A stretch of 64,000 bases of DNA from B1 sp044370475 (GTDB taxonomy: Bacteria; Bacteroidota; Bacteroidia; UKL13-3): positions 4,772 to 68,771 of the forward strand of contig JBILVK010000004.1 of the NCBI GenBank assembly GCA_044370475.1. Reading direction: 5' to 3'. Below, piece by piece: positions 7,132 through 15,394 of the stretch; position 1 is the stretch's first letter; each line of letters opens with the position of its first letter. A program made the position numbers and the translations under genes. The notes beneath the pieces were generated by a model that saw only the letters and a list, made by a program, of their open reading frames with translations, did not search any database and was not told where the DNA came from.

Positions 7132-10083
7132 TTATTTAGAGTCCTTATTTTTCTTATCAAAATCAACTACGATAGGAGTAGCGATACCGATAGAAGAGTA
7201 GGTACCAAAGAAAATACCAACTAATAAAGCAAAGGTAAATCCTTTAATTACTTCGCCACCAAAGAAGAACAATACCAATGCCACCATAAATACGGTTAAA
7301 GAGGTAATGATGGTTCTGTTTAAAGTATTATTCAATGCATTATTGATAATTAATTTCTTGTTGGTTTCGTGGTGATGCGTACCTAAGAACTCACGAATAC
7401 GGTCGAACACAACCACCGTGTCATTGATAGAGAAACCGATGATGGTAAGAATTGCCGCGATAAAGTTTTGATCTACCTCCATAGCAAATGGCAATACACC
7501 ATCAAGCAATGAATAGAAACTTAACATCATCAAAACGTCATGCGCCAAAGCGATGGTAGCACCTAATGCATATTGCCATTTTTTGAAACGAACCAATACG
7601 TATAATGAAATACCCAATAGTGCAATGATAGCTGCCCAAATAGAGGCAATTTTAATATCGTTTGCAATGGTTGGTCCAACACGGTTAGAGCTTAAAATTT
7701 CAAATTTTTGGTTCATACCATTTAAACCTTCGTTCAATTTTGCTTCTACTTTTTCTGCAGCTTCGGCACTTTGATCATCGATTAAATAGGTAGTTGTAAT
7801 TTTAAATTTATTGTCTGAACCAACTGTTTTAACTTCTGGTGCGTTACCGAAAGAAGCAGTTAAGCCTTCACGAATTTGATCATTGGTAACCTTCTCGCTT
7901 AATTGAACAGTGTAAGTCCAACCACCTTTAAAATCTACCCCTAAGGTAAATCCTTTGGTGAACATAGAGATTAAACCAATAACGATAATGAAACCAGAAA
8001 GACCATAGAACTTGAAACGATTTTTGATAAAATCGAAGTTTAAGTTATGGAATGCTTTTTCTGAGAATGCACGAGAGTATTTTACAATGGTACCTTTATC
8101 TAATTGCCATTCTGTAATTACACGAGTTAATAATACTGCAGTAAACATTGAAGAGATAATACCAATGATTAAGGTAATAGCAAAACCTTGTACTGGACCA
8201 GTTCCAAAAGTGTAAAGAACAAAACCAGCTAATAAGGTTGTTAAGTTTGAATCTATAATAGAAGATGCAGCATGTTGGTATCCGTCTGTGATGGCATTTT
8301 TAAGACTTCTTGCCCCGGCCAGTTCATCCTTTACACGCTCGTTAATAAGAACGTTTGCATCTACCGCCATACCTATGGTTAAAACGATACCGGCAATACC
8401 TGGTAAAGTTAAAGCAGCACCTAAGCTAGCAAGTACACCTATGATAAAGAATACGTTTATTAATACAGCAAAATCTGCTACATAACCAGAGTTGTTATAA
8501 TAAACAACCATGAATACAAGGATCACAATAGTTGCAATAACCATACTCCACATACCCGCGCTAATTGCTTCAGCACCCAAAGTTGGTCCAACTACTGCCT
8601 CTTCTACAATACGTGTAGGAGCAGGTAATTTACCACTCTTTAAGATGTTTGCTAAGTCGCCCGCCTCCTCATTGGTAAAGCTACCAGAGATAGATGAGCG
8701 TCCGTTAGGAATTTCAGATTGTACATTAGGTGAAGAGTAAACCACATCATCTAAAACGATTGCCACTGAGTGACCGATATTATTTTTAGTTAAGTTTTTC
8801 CAGATTTTGGCACCATCACCATTCATGGTCATAGAAACTTCAACAGAACCTGTTTGAGAAATATCTCTTCTTGCATCGGTAACTTTATCACCGGTTAAAG
8901 AAGCAGAACCATCTCTTGATGTTTTTAATCCGTGTAAGATTACACCTTGTTGATTTTCGCCAATGCCTTTGTATTCCCAAGCAAATTTAATGTTACCAGG
9001 TAAAGCCATTTTCACTTCTGGGCGAGCCAACATAGCGTTAATTTTTGCAGTGTCTTTAACAAGTGCGGTACCACAAGAAGAACCTTTTGGTACAAGCATT
9101 CCTTTGTCGTCTGCATAAGGTTGTAAGTAAGCAAACAATGGATTTTCTTTTGCAAACTCTTCGAATGATTTTTCTGCGCTTTTGCTTGCAGTATCTTTTT
9201 TGCTAGAATCTGCCACATTGGTTGCGCTGCTTAAGCCAGCTAAAGCACTTGTTTTGGCAGAGGTATCTGCAGCTGCAGTATCAACTGTAGCAGCAGGTGC
9301 AATAAGATTTACTTTTTTCAATACATCATTAGCTGCTGAAATATATTTAAAAGCTTCTGGGTTATCAAAAGTTTCGTAGAACTCAAGTTTAGCAGAACCT
9401 TGAAGGAGTTTACGCACACGTGCAGGATTATCTACACCAGGTAATTCTACTAAAATTCTTCCGCTACCTTCTAATTTTTGGATATTAGGTTGCGTTACAC
9501 CAAACTTATCGATACGTGCACGTAAGATTTGGAAAGAACGATCGATGGCTTGGTTAGCTTCTTCGCGAATATAAGTTAACACTTCTTCGTTGGTAGAAGT
9601 CAACTTAATTCTATCGCGGTTGCTAGGGTTTACAAAAATGGCAGATAATTTAGCCTCTGGAGCTACCTCTTGGAATGCTTCTGCAAACAAGGTAACAAAA
9701 TCCTTTTGACTTGTTTTCTGACGTTCACGCGCAGTTTCAATTGCTTGATTAAATTTTGGATCAGGGTTATTGTTAGATAAACCCCTCAACAAATCTGCTA
9801 ATGATACTTCTAGGGTAACATTCATACCACCTTGTAAATCGAGACCAAGATTTAGTTCTCTTTCTTTACATTGTAGGTAGGTGAATTTTTTAATTCCTAG
9901 AAAATTGTAAACTGGGATCCGCGAAACTGAATCCAAGTAATTACGTTCTAATTCGGCATTGCCGTTGGCTTGCTCTTTGGCATCCTTTTCAATCATGTAA
10001 GTTTTCCATGTGAATGATAACTGGAAGATACTTACCAGGATCAAAGCGATGGTAAAAAACTTAACTGCTCCTTTGCTTTTCAT
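7132..10083 (-). CDS. secDF: Protein translocase subunit SecDF (fused SecD-SecF)
   Basis: The protein has 983 aa, the usual size of the Bacteroidota SecD-SecF fusion. It uses the proton-motive force to pull proteins through SecYEG from the periplasmic side. Visible signatures are the SecD motif LGLDLQGGM (about 78-86), a second SecD block ILVELPGV, the membrane motif GMAVDANVLINERVKDEL, and in the SecF half LGVDFKGG and GFSINDTVVVFDRIRE. The periplasmic P1 region carries an Ala/Thr/Ser/Asp-rich low-complexity insert at about 268-315. It is monocistronic, with its own promoter at 10186-10216 and a terminator 18 nt downstream. Confidence 0.97.
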   Translation of the reverse strand: MKSKGAVKFFTIALILVSIFQLSFTWKTYMIEKDAKEQANGNAELERNYLDSVSRIPVYNFLGIKKFTYLQCKERELNLGLDLQGGMNVTLEVSLADLLRGLSNNNPDPKFNQAIETARERQKTSQKDFVTLFAEAFQEVAPEAKLSAIFVNPSNRDRIKLTSTNEEVLTYIREEANQAIDRSFQILRARIDKFGVTQPNIQKLEGSGRILVELPGVDNPARVRKLLQGSAKLEFYETFDNPEAFKYISAANDVLKKVNLIAPAATVDTAAADTSAKTSALAGLSSATNVADSSKKDTASKSAEKSFEEFAKENPLFAYLQPYADDKGMLVPKGSSCGTALVKDTAKINAMLARPEVKMALPGNIKFAWEYKGIGENQQGVILHGLKTSRDGSASLTGDKVTDARRDISQTGSVEVSMTMNGDGAKIWKNLTKNNIGHSVAIVLDDVVYSSPNVQSEIPNGRSSISGSFTNEEAGDLANILKSGKLPAPTRIVEEAVVGPTLGAEAISAGMWSMVIATIVILVFMVVYYNNSGYVADFAVLINVFFIIGVLASLGAALTLPGIAGIVLTIGMAVDANVLINERVKDELAGARSLKNAITDGYQHAASSIIDSNLTTLLAGFVLYTFGTGPVQGFAITLIIGIISSMFTAVLLTRVITEWQLDKGTIVKYSRAFSEKAFHNLNFDFIKNRFKFYGLSGFIIVIGLISMFTKGFTLGVDFKGGWTYTVQLSEKVTNDQIREGLTASFGNAPEVKTVGSDNKFKITTTYLIDDQSAEAAEKVEAKLNEGLNGMNQKFEILSSNRVGPTIANDIKIASIWAAIIALLGISLYVLVRFKKWQYALGATIALAHDVLMMLSFYSLLDGVLPFAMEVDQNFIAAILTIIGFSINDTVVVFDRIREFLGTHHHETNKKLIINNALNNTLNRTIITSLTVFMVALVLFFFGGEVIKGFTFALLVGIFFGTYSSIGIATPIVVDFDKKNKDSK

Positions 10084-10185
10084 TGTATATTTCTGATTCT
10101 ATATTAAAATTCTACTTTTTTGCTTTGAATTGGGCATGGACAATTTTGGGAATTCAAAACTCCAATAAACAAATTCAAAGGCTGG

Positions 10186-10216
10186 CAAATATAAGGGGTG
10201 ATGTGACTAAATGCAA
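10186..10216 (-). promoter_or_regulatory. secDF promoter (Bacteroidota type)
   Basis: On the minus strand a perfect TATATTTG (-7 element, 10186-10193) is preceded after 20 nt by TTG (10214-10216). This fits the TTG-N19-TAnnTTTG consensus. It predicts a leader of about 95 nt before the secDF ATG. Confidence 0.65.
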
Positions 10217-10367
10217 AAAACATTAAAATAAAAGATTATGAGGGACTTACGTTTTTTTTGCCCATTTTTTTTGAATTTAGGGTGCTCATTTATACAATCT
10301 GTGGGTAAGTGAAAGGGGAAAATACGATGTGGAGATATAGTTTCGTTAGCTCAATAAATGGGTATTT

Positions 10368-10988
10368 ATGGAAAATCAAGGATTAAGTTTATTTGATATG
10401 ATATTAAAAGGTGGGGTCATTATGGTTCCCATCGGAATTTTGTCGATGCTTAGCATTTATTTCATCATTGAACGAGCTGTGTATATCAACAACTCGTTTA
10501 AGTTGGAGACAAATTTCATGAACAACATCAAAGATTTGTTGGGTAAGGGCGATATTAAAGCTGCTAGGGCTTATTGCCAGCGCATAAACACGCCTATTAG
10601 TAGGGTAATAGAAAAGGGAGTAAGTAGAATTGGTAAGCCAATTAAAGACATAGAAAGTGCCATGGAAAGTGTGGCTGGTTTAGAAACAGATAAGCTAGAA
10701 AAGAATTTGGGATTTTTGGGACTTACCGCGGGTATAGCTCCCATGTTGGGTTTTATTGGTACTATTTCTGGTATTATCAAGATTTTCTATAATATTTCTG
10801 TAAGTGATAATATTAGTATAGGCATTATTGCGGGCGGATTGTATGAGAAGATGATTACCTCTGGTGCGGGTTTAATTGTTGGAGTTCTTGCATATGCTGG
10901 ATACCATCTTTTAAACAGTCGCATTGATAGGTTCAGCCATAAGATGCAAGCTACTGCCATAGATTTTATTGATGTGTTGGAGAGTTAA
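10368..10988 (+). CDS. exbB: MotA/TolQ/ExbB proton channel family protein
   Basis: The protein has 206 aa with three membrane helices: one at about 13-33 (GGVIMVPIGILSMLSIYFII) and two around 115-140 and 155-180. The conserved block GLTAGIAPMLGFIGTISGIIKIF matches the ExbB/TolQ/MotA family. It forms the pentameric inner-membrane proton channel that energises TonB- or Tol-dependent work at the outer membrane. The ExbD/TolR partner begins 21 nt downstream. No tonB gene is attached, so the pair could serve either the Ton or the Tol system; the symbol is used in the family sense. The intergenic region is shared with divergent secDF. Confidence 0.9.
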   Translation: MENQGLSLFDMILKGGVIMVPIGILSMLSIYFIIERAVYINNSFKLETNFMNNIKDLLGKGDIKAARAYCQRINTPISRVIEKGVSRIGKPIKDIESAMESVAGLETDKLEKNLGFLGLTAGIAPMLGFIGTISGIIKIFYNISVSDNISIGIIAGGLYEKMITSGAGLIVGVLAYAGYHLLNSRIDRFSHKMQATAIDFIDVLES

Positions 10989-11009
10989 TTGTAAAATTAA
11001 GGAGGGAAA

Positions 11010-11411
11010 ATGAATTTTAGAAGAAAGAAGCGGTTTGAAGCAGAGGTAGCAACCTCTTCGCTAAATGACATCATGTTTTTCTTGTTGTTGTTTTTCCTTA
11101 TTATTTCAACTGTTGCCAATCCAAGTGTAATAAAGGTGCTTTTGCCAAAGGCCAACAACAATCAAACCTTAAATAAGAAACAAGTAACGCTTACTATTAA
11201 TAAGAGTAAGGAGTATTATTTAAATGATAAATTAATTGTCCCTGCCAATTTGGAAGAGGCTGTTAAGAAGGAAACAGCAGGGGTTGAAGACCCTACCATT
11301 GTATTGCGCATGGACGCAGAATTAACCATACAAGATTTGGTAGATATATTGTCAACAGGTACTAAACTAAAAGTACGTGTGGTTATGGCCACACAATCAA
11401 CTGCAAAGTAA
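11010..11411 (+). CDS. exbD: ExbD/TolR family biopolymer transporter
   Basis: The protein has 133 aa. A short cytoplasmic N-terminus is followed by one membrane helix (about 24-44) that carries the functional aspartate in SLNDIMFFLLLFFLI. The periplasmic domain (about 50-133) ends in LKVRVVMATQ. In the family the Asp lies inside the ExbB pentamer and carries protons. It follows exbB in a two-gene operon and converges on uridine kinase, whose stop is only 7 nt away, with no terminator hairpin visible between. Confidence 0.9.
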   Translation: MNFRRKKRFEAEVATSSLNDIMFFLLLFFLIISTVANPSVIKVLLPKANNNQTLNKKQVTLTINKSKEYYLNDKLIVPANLEEAVKKETAGVEDPTIVLRMDAELTIQDLVDILSTGTKLKVRVVMATQSTAK

Positions 11412-11418
11412 AATTTAC

Positions 11419-12057
11419 TTAAGAAGACTGCGCAATGGTTGCTTGTTTGTTGTACAAGTAGTCTGAAATTACCTGCAAGCTATTGTCAAAATGGGTATTG
11501 TTGTTAATGATTAAATCTGCCTGAGCCATAAACGGAAGCAGATATTTTCTGTACGATGGCAGCACGTGATTTTTCCATTGGTACAATACAAAATCTTCGT
11601 TGATATTTCTTTCTGCAACATCGCGCTTTAGCCTTCTTTCTAGGGCTATTTCCTCTTCTGCGCTAATGAATATTTTGAGGTCGAATTGTTTAAAAATGCG
11701 TTCGTAGTAAAAAATAAACAAACCTTCGCACACAATGATAGGAGCAGGTTTAAAAGTAAGTAGCTCCCCTTGCTGGTTTTCATGTTGAAATCGGTATTCG
11801 TGGCGATAAATGGTATTTCCTTTGTGAAGTTTCGATAAATCTTCTGAAAATGCATCTAAATCGACGCATTCGGGCAGATCGAAGTTAATATGACCATTTT
11901 CATCTAATTGGTGTTCAAATGATAGTTTGTAGTAATTATCTTGCGAAATAATACATAATTGGTCTTCAGAAAAGCGCTGTTTAAGAGCGTTTAAAAAAGA
12001 GGTTTTGCCACTGGCACTGCCTCCGGAAATACCTACCAAAAAGGGTTTGTTTTTCAT
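11419..12057 (-). CDS. udk: Uridine kinase
   Basis: The protein has 212 aa from the ATG at 12057; a longer frame to 12105 exists, but the extra 16 residues precede the conserved MKNKPFLVGISGGSASGKTS start. The P-loop GGSASGKTS and the motifs SQDNYY, NFDLPECVD and VCEGLFIFY define the uridine kinase/phosphoribulokinase family. The enzyme phosphorylates uridine and cytidine for pyrimidine salvage. Length matches the family (about 205-215 aa). It is transcribed divergently from the TetR gene, with about 165 nt between starts. Confidence 0.93.
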   Translation of the reverse strand: MKNKPFLVGISGGSASGKTSFLNALKQRFSEDQLCIISQDNYYKLSFEHQLDENGHINFDLPECVDLDAFSEDLSKLHKGNTIYRHEYRFQHENQQGELLTFKPAPIIVCEGLFIFYYERIFKQFDLKIFISAEEEIALERRLKRDVAERNINEDFVLYQWKNHVLPSYRKYLLPFMAQADLIINNNTHFDNSLQVISDYLYNKQATIAQSS

Positions 12058-12147
12058 TCTGGGGTGTAAAATTAGTATTAATAAATGCCTGAACCAAATT
12101 GACACATCAAATAAATTTGCTTAGAAATCAGAAACTTGCAAAACTCG

Positions 12148-12175
12148 GGAAACTTTTTACACAAAAAAAGTTTCC
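12148..12175. promoter_or_regulatory. Inverted repeat, candidate operator of the TetR/efflux operon
   Basis: A perfect 11-bp inverted repeat (GGAAACTTTTT, 12148-12158, and its complement 12165-12175, 6-nt spacer) lies 18 nt upstream of the -7 element of the TetR gene, over the expected -33 region. Size and position fit a TetR-family operator used for autorepression. A role as an RNA hairpin is possible but less likely because it is upstream of the promoter. Confidence 0.55.
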
Positions 12176-12193
12176 AATGCCGTTTTGGGGTGA

Positions 12194-12201
12194 TACTTTT
12201 G
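12194..12201 (+). promoter_or_regulatory. -7 element of the TetR-RND operon
   Basis: TACTTTTG matches TAnnTTTG perfectly, 20 nt before the ATG at 12222. It supports that start over the longer frame beginning at 12099, which would start upstream of the promoter. Confidence 0.6.
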
Positions 12202-12221
12202 TGCACGAAAAAAATATAAGA

Positions 12222-12842
12222 ATGTCGGAAGAGGTAAAGAAAAAGATTGTTGAAGGCGCCAGTACCTTGTTTTTGAAGTATGGTTTTAAAAGCATAACCA
12301 TGGATGATATTGCGCGCGAATTGGGTATTTCAAAGAAAACGCTGTATCAATTTTTTGATGACAAAAACAGTTTGGTTGACCAAACCGTGATGAATCATAT
12401 TTTGGGTGAGGAGGCAATTTGCTGCAATTTAAACAAAGAGGTTTCAAATCCATTGGAGAGAATGTTGCTTATAACAGATTCTTTTAGTGATGTTAAAAAG
12501 CAAATTAACCAAAGTGTGTTGTTTGATTTAAAGAAATACTTTAAGCCAACATGGGATAGGTTAAATCACTTTAGAATTGAATTTATTTACAATCAAATTC
12601 TCACAAACATTATTGAAGGAAAAGCTGCAGGATATTACTATGAGGATTTGGAAGCTAGCTTAATTGCCCGGTTTTATATTCACTTAATAGATTTTATGCT
12701 CAATCCAGATAATCACACATCCATGGACTATGAGATTAAAACCATTCACAATGAAATGATGAAATACCACCTGAGGTCGATATGCACAGACAAGGGTTTA
12801 AAGTATTTACACAAGAGTAAAATTTATCAAAACTTAATTTAA
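12222..12842 (+). CDS. TetR/AcrR family transcriptional regulator
   Basis: The protein has 206 aa. The N-terminal helix-turn-helix (ITMDDIARELGISKKTLYQFFDDKNSL, about 24-51) is a canonical TetR DNA-binding domain; the C-terminal part is a helical ligand-binding region. The frame is open back to 12099, but the ATG at 12222 sits at the normal TetR start and just after a TAnnTTTG element. It is the first gene of an operon with tolC-, acrA- and acrB-type genes (15 nt to the next), so it most likely controls this efflux system. An 11-bp inverted repeat upstream is the candidate operator. Confidence 0.9.
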   Translation: MSEEVKKKIVEGASTLFLKYGFKSITMDDIARELGISKKTLYQFFDDKNSLVDQTVMNHILGEEAICCNLNKEVSNPLERMLLITDSFSDVKKQINQSVLFDLKKYFKPTWDRLNHFRIEFIYNQILTNIIEGKAAGYYYEDLEASLIARFYIHLIDFMLNPDNHTSMDYEIKTIHNEMMKYHLRSICTDKGLKYLHKSKIYQNLI

Positions 12843-12857
12843 TTATTTAACTATTAT

Positions 12858-14201
12858 ATGAAAATCAAATCAGGCATTGTGCTTATTTATTTGCTGGTAT
12901 TAGCAAATTTTGTTGGAGCACAAGAGAATCAGGTTCAGAAATACAGCTTAAAGGAGGCGGTTGACTTTGCAAAGAAGAATAACTACTCCCTTAAGAACAA
13001 CAAGTTGGACGTAATTGCCAGTCAGAAGAAGGTGAATGAAGTATTGGCTATGGGTTTGCCGCAGATCAATGCCAGTGCAAACCTGATCAACAATGTTAAA
13101 ATTCCGGTTCAGGTTGTGCCCAACTTTTTGCAACCCGTAATGGGCGGACCAGATAATTTAGAATTAGCATTTTCTCGTCCGTATACCAGTGGAATTACGC
13201 TATCAGCTAATCAATTGTTATTTGACGGAACATTTATTTTGGGTGTAAAAGCTTCAAAAGAATTTGTGAACTTGGCGCAATTAAATCTTTCGAGAACGCA
13301 GATAGAAACCGAGGTAAATGTATCTAAGGCCTATTACTTGGTGTTGCTATTTGATGCAAATGAACAAATGATGCAAAAAAACATAGTTAGTTTAACTAAA
13401 ACTAAATCTGATTTGGAGCAATTTTATAAGAATGGATTTTCAGAAAAAGTAGATGTAGATAGGTTAACACTTCAGTTATCTAATTTGAGTTTACAAAAGG
13501 ATAAAATTCATGATCAGTTGCAGGTTGCCAAGATGATATTAAAGTTACAAATGGGTTTGCCTGTTAATGACAGTATTGTGTTATCAGATGGTTTGGAGAA
13601 ATTGTATGAGGTGTCAAAATCTATGGCAATTGAGGAGAAAGCAAATTACAGCACACGTATTGAATACAAGATGTTGCAACAACAATTAACCTTGAACAAC
13701 ATGGATAAAAAGAGGTACCAAGTAGGTTATTTGCCTTCTTTTTTCTTGTTTGCTAATCACCAACAGAATGCCTTTGGCGATGATTTAGGAGCCTTGTACG
13801 ACAAGTTTTATCCAGGAACCAGTGTTGGGTTAAGTATGACACTTCCCATTTTTGATGGATTAAAGAAGCATGCCCAAACGCAGCAAGCAAGAATTGGTAT
13901 TAGTAAAACAGAGAATGATATCAAGAATTTTGAGAATGTAATAGATCAACAAGTTTACCAATCTAAAGCAAATTACTTAAGAAGTGGTCAGCAGTTAGAG
14001 ATACAAAGAGGCAATCTTAAGTTGGCTCAAGAAATCTATGACAGAATGGATATTAAATATAAAAACGGGGTTGGTTCGAGCCTTGAATTAACTACTGCTC
14101 AAACAGATTTAGAAACTGCGAGAACAAATTTCCTTACCACTGTGTATGAATATTTTGTTGCTGAAATGGAGCTTAAAAAAGCTTTGGGTTTAATCAATTA
14201 A
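12858..14201 (+). CDS. TolC family outer-membrane efflux protein
   Basis: The protein has 447 aa with a signal peptide (IKSGIVLIYLLVLANFVGAQ). Two homologous halves are rich in long amphipathic helices, with the recurring YSLKEAVDFAKKNNYSLKNN and YDRMDIKYKNGVGSSLELTTAQTDLETAR motifs typical of the outer-membrane efflux protein family. It should form the trimeric outer-membrane and periplasmic channel of a tripartite RND pump with the next two genes. It lies 15 nt after the TetR gene and 27 nt before the adaptor gene, in operon. Confidence 0.92.
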   Translation: MKIKSGIVLIYLLVLANFVGAQENQVQKYSLKEAVDFAKKNNYSLKNNKLDVIASQKKVNEVLAMGLPQINASANLINNVKIPVQVVPNFLQPVMGGPDNLELAFSRPYTSGITLSANQLLFDGTFILGVKASKEFVNLAQLNLSRTQIETEVNVSKAYYLVLLFDANEQMMQKNIVSLTKTKSDLEQFYKNGFSEKVDVDRLTLQLSNLSLQKDKIHDQLQVAKMILKLQMGLPVNDSIVLSDGLEKLYEVSKSMAIEEKANYSTRIEYKMLQQQLTLNNMDKKRYQVGYLPSFFLFANHQQNAFGDDLGALYDKFYPGTSVGLSMTLPIFDGLKKHAQTQQARIGISKTENDIKNFENVIDQQVYQSKANYLRSGQQLEIQRGNLKLAQEIYDRMDIKYKNGVGSSLELTTAQTDLETARTNFLTTVYEYFVAEMELKKALGLIN

Positions 14202-14228
14202 TAAAAATAATAACAATATATAAATCAA

Positions 14229-15368
14229 ATGAAAAGAATTATTAACCGCCTCTCGTTCATCTTTGGATTAGGAATATTAATTTCCTGCGGAGGTTCAAAC
14301 ACCCTAGAGCAAAAGAAGTCTGAGCTCGAAAAATTAAAGAGCAAGCAGGCCGAAATTGTTTCTCAAATTAAAACAATTGAAGAGGAAATATTGGCCTTAG
14401 GTGATAGTGGAAATGCAAGCAATGAAAAAGTGAAGTATGTTGCTGTAAGCCCTGTAGCCGTTGAGACTTTTGAGCATTTTATTGATGTGCAAGGAAGGGT
14501 AGATGGAGACCAGAACACCACCATTAGTGCTAGGGCAATGGGACCAGTAACTCGCGTATTGGTTCAGACCGGAGCAAACGTAAAGAAGGACCAAGTATTG
14601 GCCGAATTGGATGCAGAAATTGTACGTCGCCAAATAGATGATTTAAAGGTAAGCTTGAGTTTTGCAACAGATGTGTATAATAAGCAAAAAGCCTTGTGGG
14701 AAAAGCAAGTTGGAACAGAGATTCAATATTTGAGTGCTAAAAATAACAAAGAAAATTTAGAGCAAAAATTGAATACTTTAATGGAGAATTTGGATATGTA
14801 TAAGATTAAATCGCCCATTAATGGAACGATAGATGAAGTGTTCTTGAAAATTGGTCAGAATGTTGCTCCTGGAGTGCCATGTTTTAGGGTAGTAAATAAT
14901 GGAGTTTTAAAGGCAAAAGCAGATGTATCTGAAACCTATGCCAGCATGATAAAGCAAGGTAATGAGGTAAAACTTTTGTTTCCAGATTTAGAGAACAAAG
15001 AAATTTCTTCAACCATCCAATTTACTTCTAGGGTGATTAGTCAGATGAACCGCACCTTTACCATAGAAGCAAGTTTGCCTGCAAGCAATGATTTTATTCC
15101 AAATATGATTTGTGTAATGAAGGTGAAAGATTACCAATCAAAGAATGCGATAGTGGTGCCGGTAAATACAGTTCAAAGAACCGAGACTGGAACTTTTGTA
15201 GTGGTAGCGCAAGTGGTAAATGGCAAACAAGTTGCTATCAAAAAGGATGTAAAAGTGGGTAAAGTTTACCAAGGAAAAATAGAAATTTTGTCGGGCTTAG
15301 CTGTAGGTGATTTAATAATTACAACAGGATACCAAGACTTAAACGACAATGAATTTATTAAATTCTAG
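14229..15368 (+). CDS. RND efflux periplasmic adaptor (membrane fusion lipoprotein)
   Basis: The protein has 379 aa. A lipobox (GILISCGG, Cys20) marks it as a lipoprotein. A short coiled coil (about 27-60) precedes the barrel-sandwich/lipoyl halves (VQTGANVKKDQVLAELDAEIV and IKSPINGTIDEVFLKIGQNVAPG) on either side of a helical hairpin, then the beta-barrel and membrane-proximal domains. This is the AcrA/HlyD-type adaptor that joins the inner-membrane pump to TolC. It lies between the tolC-type and acrB-type genes with short gaps. Confidence 0.93.
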   Translation: MKRIINRLSFIFGLGILISCGGSNTLEQKKSELEKLKSKQAEIVSQIKTIEEEILALGDSGNASNEKVKYVAVSPVAVETFEHFIDVQGRVDGDQNTTISARAMGPVTRVLVQTGANVKKDQVLAELDAEIVRRQIDDLKVSLSFATDVYNKQKALWEKQVGTEIQYLSAKNNKENLEQKLNTLMENLDMYKIKSPINGTIDEVFLKIGQNVAPGVPCFRVVNNGVLKAKADVSETYASMIKQGNEVKLLFPDLENKEISSTIQFTSRVISQMNRTFTIEASLPASNDFIPNMICVMKVKDYQSKNAIVVPVNTVQRTETGTFVVVAQVVNGKQVAIKKDVKVGKVYQGKIEILSGLAVGDLIITTGYQDLNDNEFIKF

Positions 15369-15394
15369 TTTGAGTTGCTACCTTTAAATCAACT

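Noticed and set aside
6942..7139. A 65-codon frame between the OmpA and secDF genes
   Set aside because: It reads through the bidirectional terminator and ends inside secDF; composition is not protein-like.
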